DNA from: an uncultured Pseudomonadales bacterium
GTDB taxonomy: Bacteria > Pseudomonadota > Gammaproteobacteria > Pseudomonadales > Azotimanducaceae
Assembly: GCA_958296165.1 (NCBI GenBank)
Contig: OY282447.1
Coordinates: 496,001-560,000, forward strand
DNA length: 64,000 bases
Direction of reading: 5' to 3'
Below the pieces are notes generated by a model. That model made no database searches. It saw only the letters and a list, made by a program, of their open reading frames with translations, and was not told where the DNA came from. A program made the position numbers and the translations under genes. Below are positions 1 through 8,442 of the stretch, in pieces. Numbering within the stretch: position 1 is the stretch's first letter; every line of letters begins with the position of its first letter.

Positions 1-297
1 GTTGTCTGCGTTGTTCTCCGCGCCGTTGTTGATGGGCAAGGCGCCGATCAAATCGCGGATGTCCTTGGCGGCGCTGTCGCGCAGATCTTCGCTGTCGTAA
101 TCGGCCAATGGCGAAGGCAGGTCGGCATGGCGCTTGATGCGGCTGCCCGTACGAGCGACTACCACGAGTTCTTCGATGTTCCCTTCGATGCCCCCTTCGC
201 TGGCGTTCTCAGTCTCAGTCGACGCTGCCAGGAGCGAGTGGCTGCCGATCAGCAGCGCGAGCGTTGCCAGGCAGCGCGTTCGGATGTTGAGGTGCAT
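1..297 (-). CDS. TonB-dependent receptor, N-terminal part (runs off window)
   Basis: Outer-membrane TonB-dependent receptor; only the first 99 residues are in the window and the gene continues past position 1. A signal peptide (start MHLNIRTRCLATLALLIG, cleavage near LLAAS) is followed by a TonB-box-like stretch EELVVVAR and by the start of a plug domain (GSRIKRHADLPSPLADYDSE, then DIRDLIGALP). This layout is typical of receptors for siderophores, cobalamin or oligomers; the substrate cannot be told. The ATG at 297 was chosen because the signal peptide begins there. It lies downstream of the malonyl-CoA synthetase gene on the same strand, about 80 bp away. Confidence 0.75.
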   Translation of the reverse strand, partial: MHLNIRTRCLATLALLIGSHSLLAASTETENASEGGIEGNIEELVVVARTGSRIKRHADLPSPLADYDSEDLRDSAAKDIRDLIGALPINNGAENNADN

Positions 298-321
298 CAC
301 GGAATCGGACCAGATCTATGC

Positions 322-341
322 CAAGGCGCGATTTTGCCTTG
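322..341. other. 6-bp inverted repeat between matB and the receptor gene
   Basis: CAAGGC and GCCTTG arms are separated by 8 bp of mostly T on the plus strand. It sits in the 80-bp gap between two minus-strand genes. It could be a weak terminator for the upstream gene or an operator for the receptor. There is no clean U-run, so the role is uncertain. Confidence 0.25.
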
Positions 342-377
342 AAAGCACAGGGCTTGGTAGCGCGGGCCAACCATCAA

Positions 378-1889
378 TCAATCACTGGCCGCGTGATCGG
401 CGAACACATCGCCGTAGGTGTCTCGCAGCGCGGCCTTCTGCACCTTGCCCATCGCGTTTCTCGGCAGCCCATCCACGCGGACTACCTGCTTCGGCTGCTT
501 GTAGCGCGCCAGTTTGTCTTTCAGGAAGGCGTCCACGCAGGCTTTGTCTACGGTTTCGTCGGCGACCACTACCGCCACTACAGCTTCGCCGAAGTCTGCA
601 TGCGGCACGCCGATGACGGCGGATTCCTCCACTCCGGGCATCGCGTCTAGCAGTGTTTCCACCTCCTTGGGATAGACGTTGTAGCCGCCGGAGATCACCA
701 GGTCCTTGGCGCGGCCGACGATGCGGACGCGGCCCTCCTCGTCCATGCTGCCCATGTCGCCGGTCATGAAGAAGCCGTCGGCGCGAAACTCCTCGCGGGT
801 CTTCTCCGGCATTCCCCAATAGCCCTTGAAGACGTTCGGGCCGCGCACTTCAATGCCGCCAACCGCATCGGCCGGCAACGTCCGGCCAGCCGCATCGGCA
901 ATGCGGATTTCCATGCCGGGCAGCGCGAAGCCAACGCTGCCGGCTAGCCGCTCGCCGTCGAGCGGATTGGAAGTGTTCATCAACGTCTCGCTCATGCCGT
1001 AGCGTTCCAGGATGCGCCTGCCGGTGCGCCGCTCGAAGGCGGCGAAGGTCTGCTCGGTAAGCGGGGCGGAGCCGGATATGAAAAGGCGCATGTTGCGACA
1101 CGCATCGGCGTTGAAAGCGCTCTCGTTCAGCAAGCGCGTGTAGAACGTCGGCACGCCCATCAGCACCGTCGAACGCGGCAGCTCGCGCAGCAGCGCCTTC
1201 GCATCGAAGCGCGGCAGGAAGATCGTCGGCGTGCCGGTGAGGAACGCACAATGCAGCGCTACAAACAGGCCGTGTACATGGAAGACGGGCAGCGCATGCA
1301 GCAACACGTCGTCGTCTCGCCAGCCCCAATAGGCACACAGCGTCGCGGCGTTGGAGGCCAGATTGGCGTGGCTCAGCATGGCGCCCTTGGAACGACCGGT
1401 GGTGCCGGACGTGTAGACGATGGCGGCCGTGTCGTCGTCCGCGCGCGGCACCGTTTCGGCAAGCGCAGTAGCATCCGCTGCCAGCGCAGCCAAGGAACCG
1501 TTGCCGTTGGCGTCGAGCGTTTCGGTTTTCACCGAGGTTGCCAACGGCGTAGCCGCGGCGATGTAGGGCGCCGCGGCGATGTAGAGAGCCGGTTCGGCGT
1601 CGTCGAGAAAATAGGCGACTTCCGCCGCCGTGTAGGCCGTGTTGATGGGCGCGTAGATGGCGCCGATCTTCAAGCAGGCGAGATAGAGCGCCACCGCTTG
1701 CGGCGTCTTCTCGACCTGCACGAGCACGCGCTCGCCCGGCTCTATGCCCAGATTCGTCAACGCGGTCGCCGTTCGGCCGACGGCGCCGCGCAGCCGAGCG
1801 TAGCTCCAATCCTGCCCGCCCGGGCAAAGCAGCGCTGGCGCAGCGCCGGCCGCCTCGAACACCGGGTCGAATCGCTCGTAGATGTTCAT
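378..1889 (-). CDS. matB: Malonyl-CoA synthetase (MatB-type AMP-forming ligase)
   Basis: Adenylate-forming enzyme of 503 residues that most likely activates malonate to malonyl-CoA. Visible motifs are the ATP-binding loop IVYTSGTTGRSKGAML, the MatB-like segment PVFHVHGLFVALHC, the hinge GRAKDLVISGGYNVYPKEVE and the C-terminal catalytic-lysine motif NAMGKVQKAAL. Length matches the MatB family (about 500). The ATG at 1889 (MNIYERF) fits family N-termini; an in-frame TTG at 1916 would add nine residues and has no better ribosome site. It is divergent from the esterase gene at 2019. A related short-chain dicarboxylate or fatty acid ligase is the main alternative. Confidence 0.8.
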   Translation of the reverse strand: MNIYERFDPVFEAAGAAPALLCPGGQDWSYARLRGAVGRTATALTNLGIEPGERVLVQVEKTPQAVALYLACLKIGAIYAPINTAYTAAEVAYFLDDAEPALYIAAAPYIAAATPLATSVKTETLDANGNGSLAALAADATALAETVPRADDDTAAIVYTSGTTGRSKGAMLSHANLASNAATLCAYWGWRDDDVLLHALPVFHVHGLFVALHCAFLTGTPTIFLPRFDAKALLRELPRSTVLMGVPTFYTRLLNESAFNADACRNMRLFISGSAPLTEQTFAAFERRTGRRILERYGMSETLMNTSNPLDGERLAGSVGFALPGMEIRIADAAGRTLPADAVGGIEVRGPNVFKGYWGMPEKTREEFRADGFFMTGDMGSMDEEGRVRIVGRAKDLVISGGYNVYPKEVETLLDAMPGVEESAVIGVPHADFGEAVVAVVVADETVDKACVDAFLKDKLARYKQPKQVVRVDGLPRNAMGKVQKAALRDTYGDVFADHAASD

Positions 1890-2018
1890 CAATCTCGTTG
1901 CAGGACCGAAACTCAACGCGGGCGCAGGCAGCAGGCGCGGCGCAGCTTCACCGCATCGTGCGATCGTCGCGGCGAATCGTCGATAATCACACGCCGCGAA
2001 CTTCGTAAGAGAGCATAC

Positions 2019-3476
2019 ATGGCAACCATCGCTGAGACGAGTTCAGGCCCCGTGCAAGGGCGCGAGAAGGACGGCGTACTGCTGTTCGCTGGCCTGCCGT
2101 ACGCCGCGCCGCCCACTGGCGCGCGACGGTTTCGGGCTGCCGAGCCGCACGAAGGCTGGCGCGGCGTGCGCGACGCTCGCAAGTTCGGCCCCGCCGCGCC
2201 GCAAACGTCCTCCGGCGGCATGACCGATCCAGAGCCCCTGCGTTGGGACGAAGATTGCCTTGTATTGAACGTGCAAACCCCTGCTCTCGACGGCGCTGGC
2301 CGCCCCGTCCTGGTGTGGATCCACGGCGGCGGCTATCGCACCGGTCAGGGCGCGGTGCCGTGGTACAACGGCGCTCGTTTCGCCGCCAACGGCGACATCG
2401 TGGTGGTCACCATCAACTACCGTCTCGGCGCGTTGGGATTCACGGACTTGTCGCGCTTCGGCAAGGAGTTCGCCACCTCCGGCTTGAACGGCATCCTCGA
2501 TCAGATCACTGCGCTGGAGTGGGTGCGCGACAACATTGCGGCCTTTGGCGGCGACCCGGCCAAGGTGACAATAGCGGGCGAATCCGCTGGCGGTTTCAGC
2601 GTTGGCACGTTGCTCGGTTCGCCCCGCGCGGCCGGGCTCTTTCGAGCCGCGATTCCGCAAAGCGGCGCTGCACACCACGTGTTGCCGGCAAGCGCCGGCG
2701 AGTTGGTGGCGGATCGCTTCCTGGCGGCTCTCGGCGCCCACGACGCAGCGGGCTTGGAAGCCGCCAGCGTGGAAGCGGTGCTGGCCGCGCAAGCAGCCGT
2801 GAGCAAGGATTTGGAGCGCGGCCCGGGCCTCGAGTCCGCACTCGGCGTGGCCGTGGCGCCTTTCTATCCGCCGGTGGGCTCAGAGGTGCTGCCGCAGATG
2901 CCCTTGGACGCCATGCGCAACGGCCTGAACAGCCATGTGCCGGTGCTTGCCGGCTCGAACCGGGACGAGACCACCCTGTGGGGCTACGGCGAAGTGGACG
3001 AAGCCAAGCTGCAACGAACAGCCGAGAATCTAGGGGGGCCGAACGTGCTGCCGACCTACCGCCGCACTCGCCCCGGCGCTTCTCCAGCCGAGCTGATGAC
3101 CGCCATCACCACCGATCACATGTTCCGCCTGCCAGCGATTCGGCTGGCCGAGGCGCGGCCCGGCCACACTTGGCTGTATCAGTTCAACTGGCAGTCCCGC
3201 GTGCCGGGGCTTCGCGCCACGCACGCGCTGGAGATTCCCTTTGCATTCGACAATCTGCACCAGCCGGGCGTCGCCGCCTTCATCGGCGCAGGGCCGTCGC
3301 CGCAGCACGTCGCCGATGCCGTGCATGGCGTTTGGACGCGCTTCATCCGCGCCAGCGAGCCGGGTTTCCCGCCCTACTCGCAGGGCCGCCGCGAAACGAT
3401 GGTCTTCAACGACGAATCCGCGCTGGAGCAGGACCCAGACGCGCACGAGCGTGCCATTTGGGATGGCAAGAGGTAG
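2019..3476 (+). CDS. Type B carboxylesterase
   Basis: Alpha/beta-hydrolase of the carboxylesterase type B family, 485 residues, hydrolysing carboxylic esters; substrate unknown. It shows the oxyanion-hole segment LVWIHGGGYRTG, the nucleophile elbow IAGESAGGFS (Ser near residue 189), a likely acid region SNRDETTLWG and a probable catalytic His in THALEIPFAFDN. No signal peptide is seen, so it is probably cytoplasmic. The ATG at 2019 starts where the family starts (VQG.E..GVL.F.GLPYA); the reading frame stays open far upstream, but that part is antisense to matB and is not protein-like. The acetoacetyl-CoA synthetase gene follows after 6 bp, suggesting cotranscription. Confidence 0.85.
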   Translation: MATIAETSSGPVQGREKDGVLLFAGLPYAAPPTGARRFRAAEPHEGWRGVRDARKFGPAAPQTSSGGMTDPEPLRWDEDCLVLNVQTPALDGAGRPVLVWIHGGGYRTGQGAVPWYNGARFAANGDIVVVTINYRLGALGFTDLSRFGKEFATSGLNGILDQITALEWVRDNIAAFGGDPAKVTIAGESAGGFSVGTLLGSPRAAGLFRAAIPQSGAAHHVLPASAGELVADRFLAALGAHDAAGLEAASVEAVLAAQAAVSKDLERGPGLESALGVAVAPFYPPVGSEVLPQMPLDAMRNGLNSHVPVLAGSNRDETTLWGYGEVDEAKLQRTAENLGGPNVLPTYRRTRPGASPAELMTAITTDHMFRLPAIRLAEARPGHTWLYQFNWQSRVPGLRATHALEIPFAFDNLHQPGVAAFIGAGPSPQHVADAVHGVWTRFIRASEPGFPPYSQGRRETMVFNDESALEQDPDAHERAIWDGKR

Positions 3477-3482
3477 GTTGCT

Positions 3483-5420
3483 TTGGCATCTTCGAGAGCC
3501 ACCGGGCAACCTCTGTGGGCGCCTAGCCCGGCGAGCGTTGCCGCTAGCAACCTCACCCGCTTCGCAGCCCGGCTGGGCTTCGAGCCGCCAGACTACGCCG
3601 CGCTGCACGCCTGGAGCATCGCCAATCGGGCCGAGTTCTGGCGCGAAGTGTGGGATTTCTGCGGCGTGGTCGGCGAGCGCGGCGACGCGCCGTTCCTGAT
3701 CGATGCAGAGCCGTTCATCGGCAGCCGCTGGTTTCCGAACGCACGGCTCAACTTCGCCGAGAATCTGCTGCGCCGCAACGACGACGCCATAGCCGTCGTC
3801 TCGGTATTGGAGGACGGCCGGCGCAGCACCCTCACCTACGCCGAGCTGCGCGAGGCGACCGCGGCATTCGCCATGGCGCTCGGCGAGCTGGGTGTTGGCG
3901 AAGGCGACCGCGTCGCTGGCTGGCTGCCGAACGTGGCGGAAACGGTGATCGCCATGCTGGCGACAGCCAGCCTAGGCGCCGTGTGGTCTTCCTGTTCGCC
4001 GGACTTCGGCGCCGAAGGAGCGCTGGATCGATTCGGGCAGATCCGGCCCAAGGTGCTGATCGCCTGCGACGGCTATCAATATGCTGGCAAGCGCTTCGAC
4101 GTGCGGCAACGCGCACGCGAGGTGTACGAGGCCGTGCCTTCCATCGAGCATCTCCTGTGGGTCTCGGTGGCCGGGCACGAAGCGGACGCCATCGCCGCGG
4201 CCCATGTACGCTACAGCGGCCAGCACGCGAACTTCGCGCGCGTGCGCTTCGACAGCCCGCTCTACATCCTGTATTCCTCCGGCACCACGGGCAAACCCAA
4301 GTGCATCGGCCACGGCGTCGGCGGCACGTTGCTGCAACACCTCAAGGAACATCAGCTGCACGTGGATCTACGCCCACAGGACGTGTTGTTCTTCTTCACC
4401 ACCTGTGGCTGGATGATGTGGAACTGGCTGGTCTCCGCCCTCGCCACGGGCTGTCGCATCGTTCTCTACGACGGCTCGCCCTTTCATCCAAGCCCGAAGG
4501 CGCTGCTGGACATGGCAGAAAGCGAGGCCGTAACGGTGTTCGGCGCCAGCGCGAAGTATCTCTCGTCCATCGAGAGAGCGGGCTTGCAGCCACGCCAAAG
4601 CCACGACTTGCGCTCCTTGCGCGCCGTGCTCTCCACCGGCTCGCCGCTCTCGCACGAAGGATTCCGCTACGTCTACCACGGCATCAAGGAAGACGTCGCG
4701 CTGGCGTCCATCTCCGGCGGCACGGATCTCATCTCCTGCTTCGCCCTCGGCTGTCCGTGGCTGCCCGTGTATCAAGGAGAACTGCAATGCGCGGGTCTCG
4801 GCATGGCGGTGGACGTATTCGACCCAGCCGGCGTGCCCGTGCGAGGCCGCAAGGGCGAATTGGTTTGTACGAAGCCCTTTCCCAGCGCGCCGATTTGGTT
4901 TTGGGACGATCCAGGCGGCGCACAGTACCGGGCGGCCTATTTCGACAAGTACGAGGGCATCTGGGCGCACGGAGACTTCGCCGAAATCACCGCCAACGAC
5001 GGCTTGATCGTGTACGGCCGATCCGACGCCACCTTGAATCCCGGCGGCGTACGCATCGGCACCGCCGAGATATACCGCCAAGTGGAAGCGCTAGAGGAAG
5101 TGCTGGACAGCGTCGCCATCGGCCAGGAGTGGGGCGCAGACACGCGCATTCTGCTGTTCGTCGTGCTGCGCGGCGGCGCCGCGCTCACCGACGACCTGCG
5201 CCAACGCATCAAACGCCGCATCCGCGAACACGCAAGCCCGCGCCATGTGCCGGCCGTGGTGGCGGCAGTGCCGGACGTGCCCCGCACGCTCAGCGGCAAA
5301 GTGACGGAACTCGCGGTGCGCGAGGTCGTCCACGGCCGCGAGGTGAAGAACATCACAGCGTTGGCGAATCCCGAAGCGCTGCAGGCGTTTCGCGATTGGG
5401 CGCGAACAAGCGCAGCTTAA
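3483..5420 (+). CDS. aacS: Acetoacetyl-CoA synthetase
   Basis: ATP-dependent acetoacetate-CoA ligase of 645 residues, the usual family length. It converts acetoacetate to acetoacetyl-CoA in ketone-body or PHB-related metabolism. Recognisable segments are the N-terminus QPLWAPSPASVAASNLTRF, RWFPNARLNFAENLL, the P-loop ILYSSGTTGKPKCIGHG (about residues 259-275), the family motif FFTTCGWMMWNW, and the hinge and C-terminal domain with DVPRTLSGKVTELAV. The start is a TTG directly after the esterase stop; an AGAGG-type site lies just upstream and the protein aligns with family N-termini from about residue 9. It probably shares a transcript with the esterase gene. Confidence 0.9.
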   Translation: MASSRATGQPLWAPSPASVAASNLTRFAARLGFEPPDYAALHAWSIANRAEFWREVWDFCGVVGERGDAPFLIDAEPFIGSRWFPNARLNFAENLLRRNDDAIAVVSVLEDGRRSTLTYAELREATAAFAMALGELGVGEGDRVAGWLPNVAETVIAMLATASLGAVWSSCSPDFGAEGALDRFGQIRPKVLIACDGYQYAGKRFDVRQRAREVYEAVPSIEHLLWVSVAGHEADAIAAAHVRYSGQHANFARVRFDSPLYILYSSGTTGKPKCIGHGVGGTLLQHLKEHQLHVDLRPQDVLFFFTTCGWMMWNWLVSALATGCRIVLYDGSPFHPSPKALLDMAESEAVTVFGASAKYLSSIERAGLQPRQSHDLRSLRAVLSTGSPLSHEGFRYVYHGIKEDVALASISGGTDLISCFALGCPWLPVYQGELQCAGLGMAVDVFDPAGVPVRGRKGELVCTKPFPSAPIWFWDDPGGAQYRAAYFDKYEGIWAHGDFAEITANDGLIVYGRSDATLNPGGVRIGTAEIYRQVEALEEVLDSVAIGQEWGADTRILLFVVLRGGAALTDDLRQRIKRRIREHASPRHVPAVVAAVPDVPRTLSGKVTELAVREVVHGREVKNITALANPEALQAFRDWARTSAA

Positions 5421-5542
5421 GAGCTGGCATTTGCGGTTGCTCGCGCTTGCGTCCACTCACAGCCACTGCAGCGCGTGACTTGACCGCCGCCGTGCGCTCG
5501 CGCAAAGTGCGCGATCAACGCTAGACGGGAAACAAATACTTC

Positions 5543-7879
5543 ATGGCGCCGCTTTCACGCTTTCGCATCATCGAGTTGGGCATTGGCCCCGTATCCGGTC
5601 TGGCAACGATGATCCTTGCCGACTTCGGCGCGGATGTCGTCAAAGTCGTGCCGAAGCACGGCGACCCGTTCGCCGACATGGGTTCCTGGCCGCTTTGGTC
5701 GCGCGGCAAGCGCATCGTCAAAGCGGACCTGCAAGACGAGCAGGATCAAGCCGCGTTGCGTCGCTTGATCGTCGATTCGGCCGATGCAGTGCTCACCACG
5801 TTGAAGCGCGAACAGCGCGAGCGGCTGGGCATCGATCGCGAATCGCTGCGCGACGATTTGGTGCTAGGCGTGGTCTCCGGCTTCGGCGAAGACGGCCCCT
5901 ACGCAGCCTATCCCGGCTACGAGCCGTTGGTGGCCGCCAAATCCGGTCGCATGCTCAACTTCTCAGGCGTGGCGGACCGCGACGGCCCAAACTATGCAGC
6001 GCTGCAAGTCGGCACGCATGCCACCGCGCAAAGCGCTGCCGCGGCGCTGTTGGCGGCACTGATCGGGCGCGAAGCCACGGGCCACGGCTTTACCTTCGAT
6101 ACATCGCTGCTGCGCGGCATGATGCCCTACGAGATGGGCATCATGGCCATGGCGCAGCTGTGGGACAAAGGCATCCTGGAGCGCCCCAAGGCGACGCGGG
6201 ACCGCACCAAATCCATGCCCACCTTGAACTACCACCCCGTGCGCACCAAGGACGGCAAATGGCTGCAGCTCGGCAACCTGCTGCCGCACTTGCTTGCCAA
6301 CTTCTTTCGCGCCTCCGGCCTCGCCGCCGCCATGCAGGATCCGCAATACCGCGGCGATCCAATGCGCTGGAGGCGGGAAGTCTTGGAAGAGTTTCGCGCT
6401 CGCCTGTTCGAGCACATGCAAACGAAAACGCTGGCGGAGTGGACGGACATCTTCGTCGCCGACGGCGGCGTGGTTTCGCATCCCTACCAAACCACGCAGG
6501 AGGCTCTTGAAGACCCGGACGTCACCGCCAACGGCCATGTGGTGGAAACAGAGCACGGCAAGCAACTCGGCTTGCTCGCCAATCTCACCGAAACGCCCGG
6601 CCAGGTCGGCCAAGCTGCCGCGGAAACCACTTTCGATGCCATCGAGTCGCGCCCGGTCGCCAAACGGGCCAGTGGCACTGCCAAGCCAGCCAAACCATTG
6701 GCCGGCGTCACCGTCGTAGAAAGCGCCACCATCATTGCCGCGCCGCTCGGCGCCTCCGTATTGGCCGATCTCGGTGCGCGCGTCATCAAGCTCGAACCTC
6801 TTGGCGGCGATCCGTTCCGCAGCATGTTCCACGGTTTCGGCGCGTCCAAATGCAACGCCGGCAAAGAGAGCATCGGTTTGGATCTGAAATCCGCCGAAGG
6901 GCAGAAGATCGCCCAATCGCTGGCCGCCAAGGCGGACATCTGGATTCACAACTACCGCATGGGCGTGCCGGAAAAGCTCGGCATCGGCTACGACGATCTA
7001 TCCGCGCTGAATCCCGGCTTGGTCTATGTTTCCGCCAATGGCTACGGTCCGAACGGCCCAGGCGCCAAACGCCCCTCGACACATCCCATTCCGGGTGCGG
7101 CACTCGGCGGCGTGGTGTGGCAGCTGGGCGGCCTGCCTCGGCAAGACGAAGCGCAGGATCTCGACGAGCTGCGGGAAACCGCCCGCAAACTGCTGCGCGC
7201 CAACGAAGTCAATCCCGATCCCAACACTTCGATGGTAGTGGCCACCACGGCCCTGCTGGGCTTGGCGGCGCGCCGCACGCACGGCAAGGGTCAGAAGATA
7301 TTCATCGACATGTTCGGCGCCAATGCCTACGCCAATTGGGATGATTTTCTCGCCTACCACGGCAAGCCGGAGCGGCCGGCTGTGGATGCGGCAGGCTTCG
7401 GCACAGGCCCGTTGCAGCGGCTGTATCGATGCGGCAATGGCTGGATATTCCTGATGATCGTCAACGATTCCGAGTGGGCCGCTTTGCGGGACGCGCTTGG
7501 GCTGAGTGCAGAGCGCGACGATCCCAACTTGGAACGCACTTTGGAAGCGGTCTTTGCGGCTCGAGATGCGGACGATTTCGAACGCCGCTTGGCGCCCAAA
7601 GGCATCGGCTGCGTACGCGCCGACGAGCGCCAGCCGCCGGACTTCTTCCTCAACGATCCGCACTGCGAAGTGGAGGAACTGCGCGTGCCGGCGGTGCATC
7701 CGGAATGGGGCGACTATTACCGCAACGGGCCGATGGCGCGTTTCTCCAAAGGCGACTCCTATCGCGGCGCCAGCGCACTGGGCGATGCGACGACGGATTT
7801 GCTTGCGGAACTCGGCTATTCGGCCAGCGAGATCGCCGCCTTGATCGAAACCAAGAAGGTGCTGGCGCGTGCAGCGTAG
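5543..7879 (+). CDS. Tandem two-domain CaiB/BaiF family CoA-transferase
   Basis: Fusion of two family III CoA-transferase domains in 778 residues; single-domain members are about 400. Domain 1 begins FRIIELGIGPVSGLATMILA and domain 2, after residue about 380, begins PLAGVTVVESATIIAAPLGA. The enzymes move CoA between carboxylic acids through an Asp-bound thioester. By eye, the first half has Thr (QVGTHATAQSA) where the catalytic Asp is expected, while the second half has NPDPNTSMVVAT, where an Asp is available. One half may therefore be structural or regulatory. Substrate unknown. It follows the acetoacetyl-CoA synthetase gene after a 122-bp gap in which no other signal is seen. Confidence 0.85.
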   Translation: MAPLSRFRIIELGIGPVSGLATMILADFGADVVKVVPKHGDPFADMGSWPLWSRGKRIVKADLQDEQDQAALRRLIVDSADAVLTTLKREQRERLGIDRESLRDDLVLGVVSGFGEDGPYAAYPGYEPLVAAKSGRMLNFSGVADRDGPNYAALQVGTHATAQSAAAALLAALIGREATGHGFTFDTSLLRGMMPYEMGIMAMAQLWDKGILERPKATRDRTKSMPTLNYHPVRTKDGKWLQLGNLLPHLLANFFRASGLAAAMQDPQYRGDPMRWRREVLEEFRARLFEHMQTKTLAEWTDIFVADGGVVSHPYQTTQEALEDPDVTANGHVVETEHGKQLGLLANLTETPGQVGQAAAETTFDAIESRPVAKRASGTAKPAKPLAGVTVVESATIIAAPLGASVLADLGARVIKLEPLGGDPFRSMFHGFGASKCNAGKESIGLDLKSAEGQKIAQSLAAKADIWIHNYRMGVPEKLGIGYDDLSALNPGLVYVSANGYGPNGPGAKRPSTHPIPGAALGGVVWQLGGLPRQDEAQDLDELRETARKLLRANEVNPDPNTSMVVATTALLGLAARRTHGKGQKIFIDMFGANAYANWDDFLAYHGKPERPAVDAAGFGTGPLQRLYRCGNGWIFLMIVNDSEWAALRDALGLSAERDDPNLERTLEAVFAARDADDFERRLAPKGIGCVRADERQPPDFFLNDPHCEVEELRVPAVHPEWGDYYRNGPMARFSKGDSYRGASALGDATTDLLAELGYSASEIAALIETKKVLARAA

Positions 7880-7908
7880 GCATTGCGTTTCTTGAGTTCT
7901 TGAGCTTC

Positions 7909-8442
7909 TTGAAAAGATGCGTTTGGACTTTCGCGTTGGCGCTCGCCGGCTGCGCGCCCGAGCTGCCGCAGGCCCGCCAGGCGGACGTATTGCGGTTCCT
8001 GGCGGACGACCTGCTAGCGTCCATGGGTGATGTGCTCGTCACCAGTCGCGCTAGCGACTGCGGCACCCACGGCGAAACCGGCAGCGCCGTGCCGGCCGCG
8101 CTCTTTGCGGCGTTCCTCGCTGCCAACAGCGAGGACTTCGCGCCGCTCGACCTCTCCGCTTACTCGTCGCGATTGCGCGTCGATGCGAGCGGAGCGCCGC
8201 CGCGCACGATCAGCCGGCGCGATCGCGAGCCGGTGGTGGCGCTGTCGCACGTCGGCATAGAAGGCGACGAGGCGCTCGCTTGCGTGGAAGTGTTCAGTGT
8301 CGATGAGCGCGGATTTTTCGTGTTGCTGCGCCGCGACCATGCCGGCAAGTGGTCGGTGCAAACCGAGTTGGAGGCTTGGCGGATCGAAGCTTCGGCGAGC
8401 GCGGCGGAGGAGCTGCCGGACGGCACGCTGTACGAGGAATGA
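7909..8442 (+). CDS. Small lipoprotein of unknown function
   Basis: Predicted 177-residue lipoprotein. With the TTG at 7909 the product begins MKRCVWTFALALAGCAPELP, a short signal with lipobox LAGC and lipidated Cys near residue 15. An in-frame TTG at 7900 would add three residues; the ATG at 7917 is in another frame. The mature part has no motif I recognise. The stop overlaps the start of the next gene (ATGA at 8439-8442), which encodes an MltF-like lytic transglycosylase that is also a lipoprotein. The two probably act together at the cell envelope. The coding region is clear but the exact start is inferred from the lipobox. Confidence 0.6.
   Translation: MKRCVWTFALALAGCAPELPQARQADVLRFLADDLLASMGDVLVTSRASDCGTHGETGSAVPAALFAAFLAANSEDFAPLDLSAYSSRLRVDASGAPPRTISRRDREPVVALSHVGIEGDEALACVEVFSVDERGFFVLLRRDHAGKWSVQTELEAWRIEASASAAEELPDGTLYEE

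Noticed and set aside
1251-2018. Long upstream extension of the carboxylesterase frame
   Set aside because: It is antisense to matB, Arg/Gly-rich and has no family similarity; the esterase family starts at about 2019.
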